From Saprospiraceae bacterium (GTDB taxonomy: Bacteria > Bacteroidota > Bacteroidia > Chitinophagales > Saprospiraceae): DNA of 44,536 bases. This document shows positions 8,523-15,919 of this stretch, piece after piece (within the stretch, counting starts at the first letter, position 1; each line of letters opens with the position of its first letter). The notes beneath the pieces are model-generated. The model was not told where the DNA came from. It was given only the letters and a program-made list of their open reading frames with translations, and did no database searches. The position numbers and the translations under genes are program-made. The stretch spans positions 1 through 44,536 of the forward strand of contig JAEUUP010000169.1 of NCBI GenBank assembly GCA_016787525.1, read 5' to 3'.

Positions 8523-8606
8523 AGGCATCCGATACAGAAATTTGAATCGTTTTCTACTTTTTTTCAAAAAAGTAGAAAACGATTTAAATTTCTGTATCGG
8601 ATGCCT
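8523..8606. repeat. Long inverted repeat, 41-bp arms with a 2-base loop
   Basis: Bases 8523-8563 and 8566-8606 are reverse complements with one mismatch, separated by two bases. The arms begin AGGCATCCGATACAGAAATT. RNA from either strand would fold into a very stable hairpin, and the DNA could extrude a cruciform. It has no coding capacity. It may be a bidirectional terminator or a short palindromic mobile sequence. Confidence 0.9.
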
Positions 8607-8806
8607 GCGCTTGAAAAGACAGTTTGACCAAGTTATTATTTACTGATTACTAAGTTATAATCAAAGAAAAAGAAGAATGTCCATTACTGAGGGGAGGCTC
8701 AACAGAGTTTGAAAAATAAACATTTTTTACTTTGTGTTAATTGGGTTTATGTTAAGTCGTAGATACTGAGGGTTTGCATCACCCTAAAAAAAGTCAGTTC
8801 TTTGAC

Positions 8807-8824
8807 AATTTTAAAACAGTTTCT
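8807..8824. repeat. Solitary end of the AAACTGTTTTAAAAC palindromic element
   Basis: TTTTAAAACAGTTTCT matches the right end of the elements at 10660-10782 and 11657-11884. The preceding bases (GTCAG...TTGACAA) also resemble the segment inside the 11657 element's right end. No matching left end is visible nearby, so this is probably a remnant. Confidence 0.55.
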
Positions 8825-8828
8825 AATA

Positions 8829-8860
8829 AAAAACCAAAACCTGAATCAGGTTTTGGTTTT
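8829..8860. terminator. Hairpin, terminator-like
   Basis: A stem of about 14-16 bp around CCAAAACCTGA/TCAGGTTTTGG with a 2-base loop, bordered by A and T runs on both sides, so it could stop transcription in either direction. No nearby gene end explains it. Confidence 0.6.
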
Positions 8861-9394
8861 AAAAAGGCTAAATCAAGAACTCCAAAATCATTTTAGCCGA
8901 ATCAAAAGTGATGTGATTATAATTTGAAAGGGGTTTGGGGTTTACTTAGTCAAAATGTAAGTTTTTGGGGTGTAAGGGTTAATAATATAAGGTTCTTTCA
9001 CAATTTCCGTTGGGTACTCAATTCTAAAAAACTGGGGTTAACGACAATGTAACGTGCTAATAGTTTTGAATTTTAAATCTCCATTTCTTAGTTTTTATGC
9101 GTTTTGAGGCTGCTGATACTGAGGGGGTACAAATGTTGATCTAAGTAAATCAAATGAAAAGTAGTATTTGGTTTTTTGACATTTCTTTTTGTTCAGCTAA
9201 CGTCTGTGGATTGTATCTGCTTGCTTTTTTAATCACATAACAAAGGTCGGTATTAATAAAAAAGTCTGTTCCTACCTGATTAGGTAGAATATGAGGTTTG
9301 TCTGATTTTTTTTTGAATAATTAGAACTTTTGAAAACCATTAACCGTACACCGATTTTGTAAACTAATTTTTTATAATCTTTTAAAACTTTCTA

Positions 9395-9925
9395 ATGAAA
9401 AAACAGACTTTAGTAAAAAAGCAAAAATCCAACTTATTGGAAGCTTCATTGGTGCAAAAAGCAACGGCACAAGTCAATGAACTCAAAGAAACGTTGATGG
9501 AAATCAGCAGCGCAACGATTCGTTCAACATCTGGTATCAAAGGATTGACTAAGACTGGAAAACCTTTAACTCAGATTGCCCGCAATGCTGCTGTAACTTA
9601 TCCTGAGGTGTTGCCTGGTCGGTTCGATGTGGAAGATTTTGACAACAAGCTTATTTTTGATTCATTGACTGAACCTTTGATGAGTCTAATCAATGATACA
9701 GTAGATACTTTTTTCAAAGTACGTCTGGGCAACAGTGCTGACCTTGAATATATGAAACGTAAGATTTACAGTGCCATAGCAGCAGCAGCACTCGAAGATG
9801 ACAAATACAGCTACTACGCCAATCAGTTGGCAGCGGAGTACGAGGGACAGGGTAAGCGTTCGGATGATAGCACCAAAAATGGCGAAGAGTCGGAAAAAAA
9901 GAGTAGTAAAAACGCTAAAAAGTAA
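9395..9925 (+). CDS. Hypothetical protein, 176 aa, lysine-rich
   Basis: No family recognised. The N-terminus is basic (MKKQTLVKKQK), residues 15-45 are probably helical, the middle (about 70-145) has an acidic stretch and the helix DLEYMKRKIYSAIAAAAL, and the last 25 residues are a charged low-complexity tail (KNGEESEKKSSKNAKK). There is no signal peptide or membrane segment. It lies alone among palindromic repeats, and its stop codon overlaps the left end of an AAACTGTTTTAAAAC element. It carries no TACTGAGGGG site. Its consistent amino-acid composition supports a real gene. Confidence 0.65.
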   Translation: MKKQTLVKKQKSNLLEASLVQKATAQVNELKETLMEISSATIRSTSGIKGLTKTGKPLTQIARNAAVTYPEVLPGRFDVEDFDNKLIFDSLTEPLMSLINDTVDTFFKVRLGNSADLEYMKRKIYSAIAAAALEDDKYSYYANQLAAEYEGQGKRSDDSTKNGEESEKKSSKNAKK

Positions 9926-10200
9926 GAAACTGTTTTAAAACTTAAAACGACAATTACTGGCTGTTTTTCTACTTGTTCAAAAGACTCTTTTGGAGCAAAA
10001 AAAGCATACAAAGAAGGATTTTTATAGAGTGTCTGTCTGTTTCGCCTTGTTAATGAGGCAAAAATGAGCAGGCACTCTGTAAAAATCCTTTTTTATTTTG
10101 TTGACAAGGCAAAATCTAAAGGCACTCTGAAAGAATCTTTTTCATAACACGCATTTCAAACTCAGCAAAAAACAATCAGAGATAGTTTTTAAAGTAGTTT
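9925..10200. repeat. Palindromic element A, degenerate right end
   Basis: Begins with AGAAACTGTTTTAAAACTT (9925-9943), the same 19 bases as the left end of the element at 11657. The interior shares ACAATTACT, CTGTTTTTCT, ACAAAGAAGGATTTTTATAG and a GCCTTGTTAATGAGGC-like centre with its relatives. The right end, around 10181-10200, is only a degenerate match. Long stretches inside are mutual reverse complements. It is non-coding and looks like a miniature inverted-repeat element. Confidence 0.6.
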
Positions 10201-10376
10201 ATATAGGTTGGGTTTGTATGTCTGATAGATTATTGGGTGGTTTTGATACAAAAATGACTGGTTTAGATAGAATATTTCGTTTGTTGGTTTGTTTAAAATC
10301 TGTACCAGATAGTTTTTTTTCTATGTTGGATACTTTGAACGGGTTTATCGGATAGTTTTTTTTGAGTTCTAATTAG

Positions 10377-10601
10377 TTCTACTTTGGCACTTTGCGTTTT
10401 AGTGACCCTATTTTGTCACTACGTGACAATAAGGTATCATTTCCAAATGCTTGTTACAAATATGTTGTCGCTAACGCGACATTTTATGCGAAATTTAAGT
10501 CTAAAATGTCGCGTTAGCGACAACATATTTGTAACAAGTAGGTAAGAGAGTCTCCTTTGTCACATTGTGACAACACCTTTTTGTAAAATGCCAAAGTAGA
10601 A
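10377..10601. repeat. Dyad element with a perfect 37-bp inner stem
   Basis: The ends are 13-bp inverted repeats, TTCTACTTTGGCA (10377-10389) and its complement (10589-10601). Inside, 10450-10486 and 10502-10538 are perfect 37-bp reverse complements around a 15-base loop, and further short dyads (TTTTGTCACTACGTGACAA) flank them. The whole 225 bp is non-coding. The ends differ from the AAACTGTTTTAAAAC family, so it is a second kind of palindromic element. Confidence 0.75.
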
Positions 10602-10659
10602 TTAGGTTGGTTTGACTATTGACTGGTCAAACCAACTATTAGGTAAGGAATCATGAGTT

Positions 10660-10782
10660 AGAAACTGTTTTAAAACATGAAATGGACAATGACTAACTGT
10701 TTTTCTGCTCCGAAGGAGTCCCTTTGGACAAGCAGAAAAAAGCGTACAAAGAAGGATTTTTATAGATTTTAAAACAGTTTCT
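10660..10782. repeat. Palindromic element C, short form (123 bp)
   Basis: Starts AGAAACTGTTTTAAAAC and ends with the complement TTTTAAAACAGTTTCT. The interior matches one half of elements A and B (CTGTTTTTCTGC, AAAAAAGCGTACAAAGAAGG). It looks like an internally deleted copy that kept both ends, as miniature elements do. Confidence 0.7.
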
Positions 10783-10808
10783 TATGTTTTTATGCGCCAA
10801 TGTAAGTT

Positions 10809-11546
10809 TTATTCTTCTCGGAGTGGTAGGAATTGAGCGAATCGAGCATAGTTGAAACCGATGGCTAAAAAGATTTGCCCGATGATTTCTATCACCATCT
10901 TACCCGTCGAGATTTTAACGAAGAGGGTAAAATCTTCTCCATAAATGGCATTGCCTGTGAAATGTAGGAAGCAACCTACCAAATTGGGCAATAACAGCCC
11001 TATCGCAATCCAAAAATAAGGGTTTTTACTGAGGGGTACTCTGGCATCTTCGCGGTAGAGAAACCACAAATGAATCAGCGGTAGTATAAAACAAAAGATA
11101 GAAGAGGCCGCAGGACTAAACACGCCGTATTCTCTGAAATCGCCAATAAACAAATAATCAATAAGTGCAAACACGAACAATCCTCTGCTTATCCAACGTA
11201 CACTTTGAGCAATTTTTTCATGCGGAATAACTTCCTGAAAATACCAACCTAACAAAGAGAAATTAGATAAATAAGCTAAGATACCCATGAAGTTTGTGTC
11301 TTCTATGTGATATTTGTTGAGCAGTGGCACGGCTATATCCCGAAAATACCCAGTTGCCCAAATAAATGTCTGGTGTAGCACACTGACAAAAAGAGTGGCT
11401 ATGCAATACCACAAAAAGACTTTCAAAGGTTTGTTGAGGTGTTTGCGCCTATAAAAACCAAAAATGATTGAAATCAACATGAATGCCGTGGTCAATTTAC
11501 CAGCGGCTATCATTAGTTTTTCAAAAAATACGGAATCGTTTCCCAT
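10809..11546 (-). CDS. Multi-pass membrane protein, about seven helices
   Basis: A 245-residue hydrophobic protein with about seven membrane segments (near residues 10-30, 40-60, 80-100, 118-135, 142-160, 172-195, 210-235) separated by short charged loops. No catalytic motif is visible. The layout resembles the membrane sensor half of some Bacteroidota histidine kinases, but no kinase domain follows. It is the last of several leftward genes after the histidine kinase at 15800; the intervening element B and a terminator make co-transcription uncertain. One repeat site (11027) encodes Pro-Leu-Ser in the loop after the fifth helix. Confidence 0.7.
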   Translation of the reverse strand: MGNDSVFFEKLMIAAGKLTTAFMLISIIFGFYRRKHLNKPLKVFLWYCIATLFVSVLHQTFIWATGYFRDIAVPLLNKYHIEDTNFMGILAYLSNFSLLGWYFQEVIPHEKIAQSVRWISRGLFVFALIDYLFIGDFREYGVFSPAASSIFCFILPLIHLWFLYREDARVPLSKNPYFWIAIGLLLPNLVGCFLHFTGNAIYGEDFTLFVKISTGKMVIEIIGQIFLAIGFNYARFAQFLPLREE

Positions 11547-11589
11547 AATTTAGGATTTGCGGCTTTTGGATTGGTGAAAGATTAAAAAC

Positions 11590-11625
11590 AAGCCACTCTA
11601 TTTTTCACTAATCGAAGAGTGGCTT
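11590..11625. terminator. Bidirectional terminator-like hairpin
   Basis: AAGCCACTCT (11590-11599) pairs with AGAGTGGCTT (11616-11625) across a 16-base loop. Reading leftward it is followed by GTTTTTAAT, reading rightward by TTGG. It would end leftward transcripts that pass the gene at 11895-12512. Confidence 0.65.
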
Positions 11626-11656
11626 TTGGTATTTGCTGACCTTTTGTTATCATCTA

Positions 11657-11884
11657 AGAAACTGTTTTAAAACTTATCACCGACTGTTTCTTGCTGCGCT
11701 CTCCAAAGAAACCTTTTGGACAAAATACGTACTGTGAAAAGGATTCTTTCAGAGTTCATTTAAATTTTGCCTCGTTAACGAGGCAAAATTTAAATGAACT
11801 CTATAAAAAAGCTTTTTTGTACGCTTTTTTCTGCTTGCAGAAAAACAGTCAGTAATTGTCATATCAAGTTTTAAAACAGTTTCT
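11657..11884. repeat. Palindromic element B, full-length (228 bp)
   Basis: The ends are perfect 19-bp inverted repeats: AGAAACTGTTTTAAAACTT at 11657-11675 and its complement at 11866-11884. The interior is itself a long dyad centred on GCCTCGTTAACGAGGC, with AGTTCATTTAAATTTT arms on either side. It has no open frame. This is the best preserved of three copies (also 9925 and 10660) plus a solo end at 8807. The layout fits a non-autonomous miniature element; no transposase with such ends is on the plasmid. Confidence 0.8.
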
Positions 11885-11894
11885 AAAGATTGTA

Positions 11895-12512
11895 TCATTC
11901 GCCTGGAGGAGGTGGGACTTTTGTACCAACACCTGGAGGGTCGCCGCCGACACCATCATCATTTATTATGTTACCATCGACATCTCTGATACTGACCAAG
12001 ATACACAATGAAGAATCGTTGTGGCGACCTAAATGTGTAATGATGTCTTTGTGAAGCACTTTTTTGAATCCGTCGGCTGGATAGGTATCTGGAAAACGAC
12101 CATCATAGAATTTACGTTGTAAAACAAAGAAATAACCTTCATTATTTTGTATAAAATTAGCATCATAAGCCATCCAACCATCTGTCCCGCCACTCGATTT
12201 AGGATTCAAGTTATTTTCGTCTTTTACATAAAACATGATTTCTTGGTTGTTTTTGTCTTTGATAATCGTATGTTTATCAAATAAGGCATCAAACTCAGCA
12301 TCTGTATTGATAAAGATGTCGTTTTGCGGTTGAAACCGTCCTTTGAATGTGTCTCGGTCAGATGTATCAATGTATTTGTCGCCGCCACGGTCAACACCTT
12401 TGGGTGGCACTTTACCATTTTCGACAATATGGACGCAACCTGTGATTTCTTTTCCAGGCAGGTTCAGGGTTTTCGCAACGATAGGTTGTTGTTTTTTAGT
12501 TTTTTTTGCCAT
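11895..12512 (-). CDS. Hypothetical protein, 205 aa, proline-glycine C-terminus
   Basis: No family recognised. The start MAKKTKKQQPIVAKTLNLPGKEITGC (complement of 12510-12512) is preferred over an in-frame ATG 35 codons upstream, because the upstream part reads as intergenic AT-rich sequence and contains a degenerate repeat site at 12559. There is no signal peptide. The middle is rich in Asp, Asn and aromatic residues (IFINTDAEFDALF, DGWMAYDANFI). The end (GGDPPGVGTKVPPPPGE) is flexible and proline-rich. It follows the cysteine-protease gene on the same strand, so it could be that protease's substrate or partner, which is inference only. Confidence 0.6.
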   Translation of the reverse strand: MAKKTKKQQPIVAKTLNLPGKEITGCVHIVENGKVPPKGVDRGGDKYIDTSDRDTFKGRFQPQNDIFINTDAEFDALFDKHTIIKDKNNQEIMFYVKDENNLNPKSSGGTDGWMAYDANFIQNNEGYFFVLQRKFYDGRFPDTYPADGFKKVLHKDIITHLGRHNDSSLCILVSIRDVDGNIINDDGVGGDPPGVGTKVPPPPGE

Positions 12513-12723
12513 TTTTCTACTGTTTAAAGAATGAAAACAAATTTTGAAAAGAATAAAATACTGAGGAGTCCCTTTATAATCTGTGTGATGTTGATAAATT
12601 GAAACCCCGAAATACATTTTGGGGCTATAGAATACGCCAAGCCTACGGCTTTTTTCAAATCTCTGAACTCACCTTATCCTAATATTTGCCTTTGCTCGTC
12701 TTAAACTGTGCTTAGTCGTTTTT

Positions 12724-13917
12724 TTAGTTCAAGTCAAGCATTAGTTTGTCAAAATAAGCACCGATTTTATACATTTTTTTCATATCAGCCAATGTCAAAA
12801 GTTTTTGGGTTGTCTTGTCATCCGTTATGGGCAAAAAACGCAGCTCTTTATCCAGATAGAAAAAATAAAACTGACGACCTGTTGGCAACAGCACTATTTT
12901 TTTGTAAGGTTTCATTTCGAGGGTTGTAATCATTTCACTGGGTTTATTGGTCAGTACCATATCCTGTGATTTGGGTCTAACTATCTCAAAAAAATCTTGC
13001 TCGGTCTGCTCTATGCGCACGGGTAGCCACTGGTTGTCTATTTTTTGTAAAGTTGTGCGTGTATAAGGTTTCTCACCTTTGAGATAAGTCAACTCCATGG
13101 TTGAAAACTGTTTTTGGGTTTTTGTATCGTAATACAATTTTTCAACAGCGGTATAGTTGTTTCCTTTCAACAAAGTATCCAATTGTTTTTGGGTTAAGTT
13201 TTGGGTAATCTCTCCTTTCCAAGACAGTTGTTTGTCTGATTGCACACTTGTAGAATCAGGATTGGTGACAATATCATCTTTTAAAAGCCCATTAGGTATG
13301 AGCAAAGGATACATCTCACTGAGGTAAGAACAGATTGTCATAACATTAGGCCTATTTGTGAAAAGGATTTGCTGATAGTTGGGTTGGCTGCACAAGCTCA
13401 GAGGGTCGTTGATTAGATAAAATTTGTTGGTGTCCACAGTGCGATAGCCTCTGACGACAACAACATGGTCGCTGGCACATTGTGCTGTTGGATAACCCAT
13501 AAATCCAATGAATGGATGTCTGCCTTTGATATTTATTTTGATGGTCTCCCAATTGGGCAATGGTGAATCTTGTAAATTGAACTTAAATTGTTTGTTGAGG
13601 AGTTTCATAATAAAGGGTTTTTGCGCACTGAAGTCACAATTGGATGGCGTTGGGATGGTAGTCGCGCAACCCGCTGGGCAAGGCGTGCATATAACTGTAC
13701 CGCCACCATAATGTGCTTTCATTTTTTCGACAACTGTACATTGGTTGTGACCATTTGAAGGGTTGTTGAAGTGCAAAATCATCTCTATGCTTGCTGCCCA
13801 ACATAGCACATCGCCTTTCTGGATAACTTTTTTTACATTCAAGAGACTGTTATTTTGACCTAAGATAGATGGATGAATAATTAAGAGAGCATACATCAAA
13901 ACAAAAACCTTTTTCAT
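12724..13917 (-). CDS. Secreted papain-like cysteine protease
   Basis: A 397-residue protein with an N-terminal signal peptide (MKKVFVLMYALLIIHPSILGQ). GDVLCWAASIEMIL gives Cys39, ASDHVVVVRGY gives His151 and YLINDP gives Asn170, in the order of the C39/C70 (AvrRpt2-like) papain fold. Several extra cysteines (about 60-94, CTPCPAGC) may form disulfides outside the cytoplasm. The C-terminal 200 residues are of unknown function. The start is taken at the second of two adjacent ATGs. It lies directly after the response-regulator gene on the same strand, suggesting control by that two-component system. The target is unknown; no double-glycine leader substrate is visible nearby. Confidence 0.78.
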   Translation of the reverse strand: MKKVFVLMYALLIIHPSILGQNNSLLNVKKVIQKGDVLCWAASIEMILHFNNPSNGHNQCTVVEKMKAHYGGGTVICTPCPAGCATTIPTPSNCDFSAQKPFIMKLLNKQFKFNLQDSPLPNWETIKINIKGRHPFIGFMGYPTAQCASDHVVVVRGYRTVDTNKFYLINDPLSLCSQPNYQQILFTNRPNVMTICSYLSEMYPLLIPNGLLKDDIVTNPDSTSVQSDKQLSWKGEITQNLTQKQLDTLLKGNNYTAVEKLYYDTKTQKQFSTMELTYLKGEKPYTRTTLQKIDNQWLPVRIEQTEQDFFEIVRPKSQDMVLTNKPSEMITTLEMKPYKKIVLLPTGRQFYFFYLDKELRFLPITDDKTTQKLLTLADMKKMYKIGAYFDKLMLDLN

Positions 13918-13976
13918 CATAAAATTTGTTTTTTGCAATTCAACAAATAAGGCATTATATACTGAGGGGGTCTGTT

Positions 13977-14624
13977 TTATTTATCCCACTCGACGAGTTT
14001 TCTGAAAATGGCTTCCCTGACGGCATCAGCAGCGGCGTTAACTTCTAATTTTTTATAGATGTTTTTGATATGAAAATGAACCGTTTCCTCTGATACAAAT
14101 AGTTCTTTGGCTATGTCTGGTCTTTTTTGCCCTTTCACCATCCCAGTTAGCACTTCTTTTTCGCGGTCGGACAGCTCGACATAGTTTTTCATTTTGTTTT
14201 TTTCCATATCTCTGAAAAAGGTTGCCATACGCCCCGATACTGAGGGGGTATAATGTGCGCCATATTTATGCACATCGAGTATGACTTTCTCTAAATCTTC
14301 GATTTCGTCTTTTGCAGCAAAACCTTTTGCCCCCAATTGCATGGCTGCAAACAATTTGTCGTCGTCGGGATAAAAAGTTAGAAGAATGACTTTGGTTTGA
14401 GGATACACTTTCAGAATATCCACCATAGCATTGATGCCCGATTTATGTTTAGGCATCTGAATATCCATCAAGACAATGTGCGGTTCTATCTTTTTAACAA
14501 TGGACACAGCATCGTCGGCATGGGGATATTGTGCAGCGAGATGTATGTCTTTTGAGTTTTTCAAAAAAGCCTTCACACTATCTCTATACTCTGCCGAGTC
14601 ATCGAACATTATCAGTCTAAGCAT
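13977..14624 (-). CDS. Response regulator, NarL/FixJ type
   Basis: A 215-residue two-domain regulator. The receiver domain (about 1-125) has the acidic pair FDD at 7-9, the phospho-acceptor Asp54 (VLMDIQMP), the switch Thr in LLTFY and a Lys in GAKGFAAKDE. A LuxR-type helix-turn-helix (LSDREKEVLTGMVKGQ...FVSEETVHFHIKNIYKKL) occupies about 150-205. It lies 69 bp after the histidine-kinase gene in the same direction and is its cognate partner. Likely targets are the downstream protease gene or its own operon. A repeat site (14238) encodes Pro-Ser-Val in the inter-domain linker. Confidence 0.92.
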   Translation of the reverse strand: MLRLIMFDDSAEYRDSVKAFLKNSKDIHLAAQYPHADDAVSIVKKIEPHIVLMDIQMPKHKSGINAMVDILKVYPQTKVILLTFYPDDDKLFAAMQLGAKGFAAKDEIEDLEKVILDVHKYGAHYTPSVSGRMATFFRDMEKNKMKNYVELSDREKEVLTGMVKGQKRPDIAKELFVSEETVHFHIKNIYKKLEVNAAADAVREAIFRKLVEWDK

Positions 14625-14693
14625 GGTGTATTCACTATTTTGTTACAAAATTACAGCTTGTTTTAGGTCTGTGTTCCTCCCTAAATGGGTAGT

Positions 14694-15800
14694 TTATAGT
14701 TCAGGAATAACCATTGTTACAGTAGCACCTTGCCCGAGTTCTGATTGTATGTTCAATTGAATAAAACTTCTTTTGGCACGCCAATGGAGACTTTTCAAAC
14801 CATGTCCTTCATAAGCTTGTTCGACATCGAAACCTTTGCCATTGTCCCGAATGATGAGTCGGACAAAATGTTTTTCACGTCGGATGGTCACAAAGGCTTG
14901 AGAGGCTTCGGCATGTTTTCTGATGTTATTAATAATTTCTATGAACATCATAAATACATCTTCGCGTTGTCTCATACTGATTTTCATGTTTTCTACCTCT
15001 TCTGGGATGTAATCGAACTCGGGTTGTGTGTCAGGTTTCAGCATCTCAGTAGCCGTTTTTGACATGCGCTCGAAGAGTTTATTCATCAAATCCATTTCAG
15101 GATTGGTGAGCCATATCGTTTCACGGAGTTTTTGGGTTGCATCTTTGGAGCTGCCAATTATTTTGTTGATGGTTTCCTGATTTTCTTCTGTGAGTTGGTC
15201 AGTCAATTCCCTTTTCAGAACTTTTGCCCAGACATTGATGCTGGTCAGTAATGCGCCGATGCGTTCATGTAAGTCGGCAGAGAGTTTTAGGCGCAAATTT
15301 TGGTCACGCATTTTCTGTCGGTAGTTATATTGAATGGCGAGAAAAGAAAAACCACTGATAACTAGTAAAATACTTAGAAAAAGTGTGATTTGAAACCAAT
15401 CTTGTTCAATCAGTTTTTCTTTGACATCTATGTTTATTTTCAAAGGCGCGTATTTGTGTCCATCGCGCCACAGAGCAATGTTCAAAATATAGTGTCCACC
15501 TATCAAATTCGTGAATTGAATGGTTGGGAAATGGGTTTTGACCGTATCCAATGAATAGCCTTCGAGATAGAAAGAGAAACTATCCTTTATACTGAGGGGT
15601 GGATAGAGTTCGATGCGTAAGTTTCTTTTTGCGGGTTCTACTATTAGATTCTTGCCTTTGGAATAGGTTGTATCTTTGGTATTGTTCAGAAAAACATTTT
15701 GAATACCAATAACCGTATCTGGCTGTGCTATACAGTCAACCGATAAAAATATAAGAAAACATACGGCAATAAAAGTCTTGGATAAAGTTAAGTTTTTCAT
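14694..15800 (-). CDS. Sensor histidine kinase, HisKA_3 type
   Basis: A 368-residue kinase with a signal peptide (to about residue 25), a periplasmic region of about 110 residues resembling the Y_Y_Y domain, one membrane helix at about 137-157, a dimerisation/phospho-acceptor segment with His178 (ADLHERIGALLTSI), and an ATPase domain with the N box EIINNIRKHAEA and the G box DNGKGF. The beta-propeller repeats that usually precede Y_Y_Y in Bacteroidota sensors are absent. It pairs with the response regulator at 13977. The ligand is unknown. A repeat site (15590) encodes Pro-Leu-Ser in the periplasmic domain. Confidence 0.9.
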   Translation of the reverse strand: MKNLTLSKTFIAVCFLIFLSVDCIAQPDTVIGIQNVFLNNTKDTTYSKGKNLIVEPAKRNLRIELYPPLSIKDSFSFYLEGYSLDTVKTHFPTIQFTNLIGGHYILNIALWRDGHKYAPLKINIDVKEKLIEQDWFQITLFLSILLVISGFSFLAIQYNYRQKMRDQNLRLKLSADLHERIGALLTSINVWAKVLKRELTDQLTEENQETINKIIGSSKDATQKLRETIWLTNPEMDLMNKLFERMSKTATEMLKPDTQPEFDYIPEEVENMKISMRQREDVFMMFIEIINNIRKHAEASQAFVTIRREKHFVRLIIRDNGKGFDVEQAYEGHGLKSLHWRAKRSFIQLNIQSELGQGATVTMVIPEL

Positions 15801-15919
15801 TTTTCGTCACTTTTTAAAACATCATCTAAGTGAGCGTAAGTATAAATGACTGATGTTAAGCAGCCATTAAAAAGTAAATAATCGTTGGTTTTTATTCCGA
15901 GTGCAAGAAGTATATGCTG

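Larger units (their letters stand above)
8330..9394. other. Gene-free stretch with inverted repeats
   Basis: No convincing gene in about 1.06 kb. It holds a 41-bp-arm hairpin (8523-8606), exact repeat sites at 8685 and 9117, a degenerate site at 8764 (TACTGAGGGT), a solitary end of the AAACTGTTTTAAAAC element (8807-8824) and a terminator-like hairpin (8829-8860). The rest (8870-9394) is AT-rich and shows only the leader of the gene at 9395. Confidence 0.7.
9926..10808. other. Gene-free stretch made largely of palindromic elements
   Basis: About 880 bp without a supported gene. It contains element A (9925 to about 10200), a different dyad element (10377-10601) and the short element C (10660-10782). 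Between 10200 and 10376 the sequence is AT-rich with two copies of GATAGTTTTTTTT-like text. No repeat of the TACTGAGGGG family occurs here. Confidence 0.7.
11547..11894. other. Intergenic stretch with terminator and palindromic element
   Basis: This 348-bp space holds a bidirectional terminator-like hairpin (11590-11625) and palindromic element B (11657-11884). Nothing else is apparent. Confidence 0.7.

Noticed and set aside
9925-11884. AAACTGTTTTAAAAC repeats as a CRISPR array
   Set aside because: The repeats are inverted ends of palindromic elements, far apart and unequal in spacing. There are no regular spacers and no cas gene.
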